Assembly: GCA_963682055.1 (NCBI GenBank)
Contig: OY821742.1
Location: forward strand, 26,383,060-26,447,059
DNA from: Primula veris
Lineage: Eukaryota > Streptophyta > Magnoliopsida > Ericales > Primulaceae
Reading direction: 5' to 3'
Length of the DNA stretch: 64,000 nt
The translations under genes were made by a program, and so were the position numbers. Shown piece by piece: positions 59,346-64,000 of the stretch. Positions within the stretch are counted from its first letter, which is position 1; each line of letters opens with the position of its first letter. The notes beneath the pieces are model-generated. The model was not told the DNA's origin. It did not search any database and saw nothing but the letters and a program-made list of their open reading frames with translations.

Positions 59346-60400
59346 GACAAAACTTGTGTTATAGGTATTTCCGTTCAAAAGAAGAAAATCAGCAAATGGT
59401 TGACAAAACCGGACAAAACCGTGGAAGTCAAGAAAAGCGAATCCACTATAAAGAACGAAAATCCAATGATCGAGAAGAGTGGAAGGCGAACCAACAAATG
59501 GTACCACATACTCGGACTTGGAAATGCTCAATGCAACTGTCATTAGAAAGCGAACTCGACATCACTTATTCGGTACATTCAACTATAAAAGTTGTTCATA
59601 TATGTGATTAGGTTGGATTATATGCATCGTTATTACATTTTTCATGTTTCGTTATTTCTTTCAAAACCGCTTAATGAAGAACAATTTTTTTTGTAATAAG
59701 AAAGTTTGGTATGTTTGATGTGTGATTATAGGTATATTTTAAGTAAAATCATTTTCTTGATTTATACTACATGTGTATAATTATTTATGCCAAATCGGTG
59801 TCGGAAACTACCAAAATCATCAAATTCATCCTAGAATTTTCGACCAGACTGCTATAACTTTCGACATGTTGACTGTAACTATTCATTTTTCTTTAATTTT
59901 TCAACTGCAATTTTTAATCTGTCGATATACCTGTCCAAACCTACTGGAACTTTTTATGCATTTTTAGACCTGTCGAAATTTTTTCAACCTGTCGAGGTTT
60001 TTGTCTCCAGATTTTTATTTTATTTTTCTTTCTCACACACATACAAAGAATTACATACATACATACCAGTATATCTATTTCGTCTCTCACATATACCGCC
60101 GCCCCCTTTACCCTCCTCTCTCAATTCTCTCATTTTAATACTTTTGAATATCTAGTTTATGTAATTTTTGTCATTTGCGATTAGTTGGTTGTAAAAAATG
60201 AATTCTAAAAACCTTCCTTTTATTTAACTTTTTGAAAGTCTTCACCAAGCCCTTTTTTTCTTTATGACATTTTGATAATGCCAAATGGGTTGAAAAATGA
60301 AATGTTATAGGTTTTTAAAATGGGAAAGATAATTGTTTCGTTGTTTTTTGTTATTTTTGTAAAATCATCATTAGTTTGTCATAATCCAAATGAGGCAGAT
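59346..60400 (+). other. Copia interior without pol; repeated TCGACAGG-like motifs
   Basis: No enzyme domain is readable on either strand. Between 59835 and 60000 the motifs TTTCGACCAGA, TTTCGACATGTTGA, CTGTCGATATACCTGTCC, ACCTGTCGAAATTTT and ACCTGTCGAGG follow each other. A pyrimidine-rich stretch and a CATACATACATACC microsatellite lie at about 60020-60075. The segment ends in the decayed polypurine tract. Confidence 0.6.
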
Positions 60401-61608
60401 TGTTGAACCATAGGTTCATTATTTGATTTTGACTATAAGTGCTCTGATGATTTTACTTATAGTTGAAAATTTCTTTATTCGATGATTTAATACTTGATCT
60501 TTTCCAAAAAGAGATATCGTATATTCCAGGCTTTAAAATGATATATCATTCGATATCAAAGTTCGCGGCTCAAACGAAACTCATTTTGGAGTACGAACAA
60601 AGAAGATACAAAAGTTTCAATAATTCCAATTATTAAGGTTTTACACTCGAAAAATATTCGACAGGTCGAAGTACCAATTGAAAAATTGTTAGACCAATCG
60701 AAAAGTGCAAAATTTGGGCAGTAAGCCCTCAGATATTCCGACATGTCGAAAAACACACTTCAACGGGTCGAACTTCTGGAGTTTTGAATTAAGTCACTTT
60801 TACTTTTTCTAGTTGTGTCTTTTAACCATTGAATAAAACACTCAACAACTAAAAACGGCAACTTTGGGACCAATGGACATTTTGAGTCTACAAAAACCCC
60901 CCACTACATATCCTAAACTCAACAATCATCAACCCTAACCTCCATTGAAGAAAAATAAGCTCAAAAAAGGGAAAAAGCTAAATTCAAACACTTATCATGC
61001 ACATATATTAGCTTAATTTTCAGTGATACACATTTGTAAGATTATTCATCAAGATAAAAGCAATTAATAGAGAGTGATTTCATCATAAATTTGTAAACAA
61101 CAATTTATAAGCTTATTTGTGAGTGAGTGTTTGGGTAGAGACTTTTAAGCAAATGTTTGCTTAAAAGTTGTAGGTCATTTCACTTGGATACTCATAGATT
61201 TAGGGGGAGTCGTTGACTTGATTTTGTGTACTATTGCACTTGTATCAAGATTGTATAATCGGGTAGAGGGTAAGCAAATCGATTGATTAACTCGTTAGAA
61301 TTTGTAATATTGGGTTGAAGATTATAGTGATAATACCCGGTAAAGCAATTCCGGTGAGATGAGGTAGGCCAGTATACCGAAACTCTATATATCGCGGTGT
61401 CAATCTCCCTTCTCTTACTCTTTACTTGCCGCAACTTATTTTGTGATTGTGCGCATGGTTAATTTATTCATTATTTGTTATCGCATAATTATTGTTGATT
61501 AAGTAGTTATCAAGTTAGTTGGTTTGATTAGTTGCGTTTAAGTTTTAATTCCGTAAAAAACGCCTAATTTTATTCACCCCCTCTAATGTTTAGACGCACG
61601 GACCAACA
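60401..61608 (+). repeat. 3' LTR (1208 bp)
   Basis: From TGTTGAACC to GACCAACA, followed by GTGTT. It is closer to the truncated LTR at 6895-7939 than to its own 5' LTR. That is expected if both 3' LTRs descend from one copy through the segmental duplication. Confidence 0.92.
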
Positions 61609-62917
61609 GTGTTGGATGAGGCTGTCCTTACAGAATGGTAAATCACAAAAAACACTACGTTTCTTCCATCCTCATCCCCATCTGATTTACTTCTTTTGTT
61701 ATTAGTTGTTATACCATATATATCAAAACTCTGACCAATCCTTAAGTGTCTATCTACGTCGTATTTCGATTCGAGTTTTCTCAATGTACATCAACCTTCT
61801 CAACCTTTTTTTCTTGTGAAGCATTTAGAGTGTGGTCGGAACCCGAAAAACGGATGGAAAAAAAAATGATTTCTTGATAAAATAATGTTATGTGTTTGGT
61901 TACAAAAGAAACCCGGGAAAAGAGATAATGTGAGAAAAAAGGAGAAAAGTTTGTATGTAAAGTATGAAAAGCCAATTTTCATCAAAAAAATGGAAGTAAA
62001 AATAAAAATGAATTGGAAATTTTCTCTCTCACCCGTCTCTATGTCCTGTACTCTCTCTCTCTCTCTCTCACCCCCTCTCTCTCATGCGGACACTCTCTCT
62101 CTCTCCCAACACGATGCAGCAGAGACAACAAATTAAATTTGGTAAATTAAATTAGAAAATATATTTAGTTTTATTCAAACTGCTCTGCAGTCACCAGTTG
62201 TGCATACATACAACTATATAATTACATACAACAATATATATCATACAAACATATATACATACATATATATATATATATTATTCACTCTATTTCCAGCTTT
62301 GCATTTTTCACTTTTTCTTTTTCTGATTTACTTATTCTGTTCTTAGTTACTATACCATATATATATCAAAACTCTGACCAATCTGAAGTGTCTATCTACA
62401 CTAGTATTTTCCTCCCAGTTTTCTCCATTGGTACCTCATCCTTCTCAACTTTTTTTCTTGTGAAGCCTTTAGGGTGTGTTTGGAATCCAGAAAACGGATG
62501 GAAAAAAGAAAATGATTTCCGAGATAATGATTTTATGGGTTTGGTTACAAAAGAAACCCGATGAAAAAGAAAATATGAAAAAGTATGAGAAAAGTTTGTA
62601 TGTAAAGCGTGAGAAATTTTGTTACAAAAGTGGAGTAAAATGAAAATGAATGGAAATTTCTTTCTCACCCGTCTCTCTGTCATGTACTCTCTCTCCTGCG
62701 GAGACTCTTTCTCTCCCAACACTATACAGCATAGACAGCTAATTAAATTAGAAAATATATTTAGTTTTATTCAAACATACAACAGTATATATCATACAAA
62801 CATACATATATATCTATATTAATCATCCTATTTCCACCTTTGTATTTTTCACTTTTTCTTTTTCTACTGTTTTTCGTCCTATATCCATAGTCATAATTTG
62901 TTTTTTCTCCACTCAGG
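61609..62917. repeat. Flank, second copy
   Basis: Matches 7940-9272, including the 0.66-kb internal tandem duplication and its TC and TA microsatellites, which are shorter here in places. Nothing coding. Confidence 0.9.
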
Positions 62918-64000
62918 TGTAACATCCCAGACCAAATTTGGGAGTCGCAAGGCCGAATAACACGTGTATAGCGGCACGTGTTAGATAAAGCCTAAATTAA
63001 CAACATATAAATATAGTAGACTAATGAATATACTAAAAAATATAAACTTTTATTAATAACAATTTTAACTATGGTCCTTACCAAGTAATTATACATCATA
63101 TAAGGTAAACCGAAATTATATCACAGCAGAAAACTAACTTAAACTTTTATGAGATATGTCTGGTCCCACCACTCGACTTCAACTCTAACGACTTCAAATC
63201 TAAAACCACTTACCTGAAAACATTTAAAATGGAGTGATGAGCTAAACGAGCTCAATGAGTGACAAGTCTTACAATAATAGTATGGGTCTAAAATAAGTTT
63301 TCGTTTCTTTTCTTTCTTTAAAAACAGATCATTGATTTATATAAAACTTCTCATCATATAACAAGGTCAAATTCTTTAAACAAATGCAAGAAACATGATA
63401 ATCTTTTTTCCTTTCTTACTATGATAAAATCAAGTATGATAGTATTTATATATTAGGGTACCGAGCCCGGTTAACTTCTTCAATCTCTTTACCGTCGATC
63501 TTTTTCTCAGGTGTAAAAACCATATGTGCACTACGTAATTAAGGTCACCGCAGCATGACGGCTGGGTCTATTCCTTAAAACGTTCCGGTTAACGAAATGA
63601 TGTACAATCGTTAACTTAACCGTTGAGAACCAAACTCATTTGTTTAGTTGCCAAAGTCACCTCACTTCTCCTTATTAGGAGATTCTCCGTTGCACTTTTT
63701 CTCATAGTCCCAATACAATCATAGGCAATTAACATAAAATATCCATCAAACTTTATACATAATCTATAATAATAATTTATTTTCCCTTTTCTGTTTGCAC
63801 AACTGATATGAAAACATTCTTTTACACATATAATACTGAAATAATGCCAAAGGCCTGAAACTTTCTGTCAAATACATGATGGGATTTTATAATAATAAGA
63901 CAAGATCACTCACTTGACTCGGGTTGAAAAACCCGAACACTTCTATACCAAAACCATTAAAGACCTGGAAATTTAATCGTCCCACCATGTCAATACAGTG
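62918..64000 (-). mobile_element. Gypsy-type LTR, second copy, cut by window end
   Basis: Matches 9273-10334 from the TGTAACATCCCAG boundary onward, with a 20-bp insertion near 63740 relative to the first copy. The window ends before the point where the hAT-like MITE sits in the first copy, so its presence here is unknown. Confidence 0.85.

Larger units (their letters stand above)
56067..61608 (+). mobile_element. SIRE-like copia, gag-only, 5542 bp
   Basis: The 5' LTR is 56067-57298, the primer site is at 57301, gag follows, and the 3' LTR is 60401-61608. A perfect GTGTT duplication lies at 56062-56066 and 61609-61613. The 3' LTR is preceded by CCAAATGAGGCAGAT, a decayed version of the AAAGGGGGAGAT tract usual in this lineage. 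No protease, integrase, reverse transcriptase or RNase H was found between about 59350 and 60400, so it is non-autonomous. Gag keeps lineage-typical features (long C-terminal coiled coil, DKSGIGYD motif). Confidence 0.9.

Overview
This is a piece of a plant nuclear genome, almost certainly an angiosperm and probably a eudicot. It is AT-rich, has no dense coding, and is packed with Ty1/copia and Ty3/gypsy LTR retrotransposons whose primer-binding sites match initiator tRNA-Met (TGGTATCAGAGC). It also holds CACTA, hAT-like and Stowaway-like DNA transposons, a fragment of plastid DNA, and remnants of two plant-specific gene families (B3 and DC1 domains). I cannot name the species. I saw no convincing intact host gene and no tRNA, rRNA or CRISPR locus that looks functional.

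Layout. Positions 1-10334 and 46537-64000 are two copies, in the same orientation, of one segmental duplication. Each runs from an arm of a long palindrome, through a CACTA element, to the 3' LTR of a SIRE-like copia and the start of a gypsy LTR. In copy 1 the middle (about 12.4 kb in copy 2) is replaced by a decayed minus-strand copia (1665-6894). Its 5' end and everything up to the middle of the SIRE-like 3' LTR are missing. A gypsy LTR (9273-12372) follows and carries an hAT-like MITE (10448-11295).

From 12.4 to 31.4 kb there is an old copia (13673-31377) whose interior was hit by a young non-autonomous gypsy (15936-25205, perfect GTAGC target-site duplication, LTRs of equal length and almost identical). 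The old copia's 3' LTR was later hit by a 642-bp mosaic of plastid 16S rRNA and rpoC2 sequence. A diverged inverted relative of the old LTR lies immediately to its left.

From 31.4 to 44.6 kb the sequence is the most gene-like. Two plus-strand exons encode B3 DNA-binding domains (32.3-33.8 kb). The presumed following intron is interrupted by an 8.0-kb copia (34130-42159, GAAAC duplication) with a largely readable gag-pol. Beyond it are an antisense DC1-domain fragment, a Stowaway-like MITE and a diverged tandem duplication.

From 44.6 to 64 kb there is a 2.8-kb imperfect palindrome (119-bp loop) and a CACTA element (47667-49823, TTT duplication) with a DUF4216-type coding remnant. A direct duplication then places a truncated SIRE-like copia against CACTA-type sequence. 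Next is the full SIRE-like element (56067-61608, GTGTT duplication), which keeps gag but has lost pol, and then the second copy of the flank and gypsy LTR.

I found no coherent new gene system. The most unusual items are structural: the palindrome, the chimeric gypsy element, the scrambled reverse-transcriptase region and missing primer site of the 8-kb copia, the mosaic plastid insertion, and the nested order of events that target-site duplications make readable.
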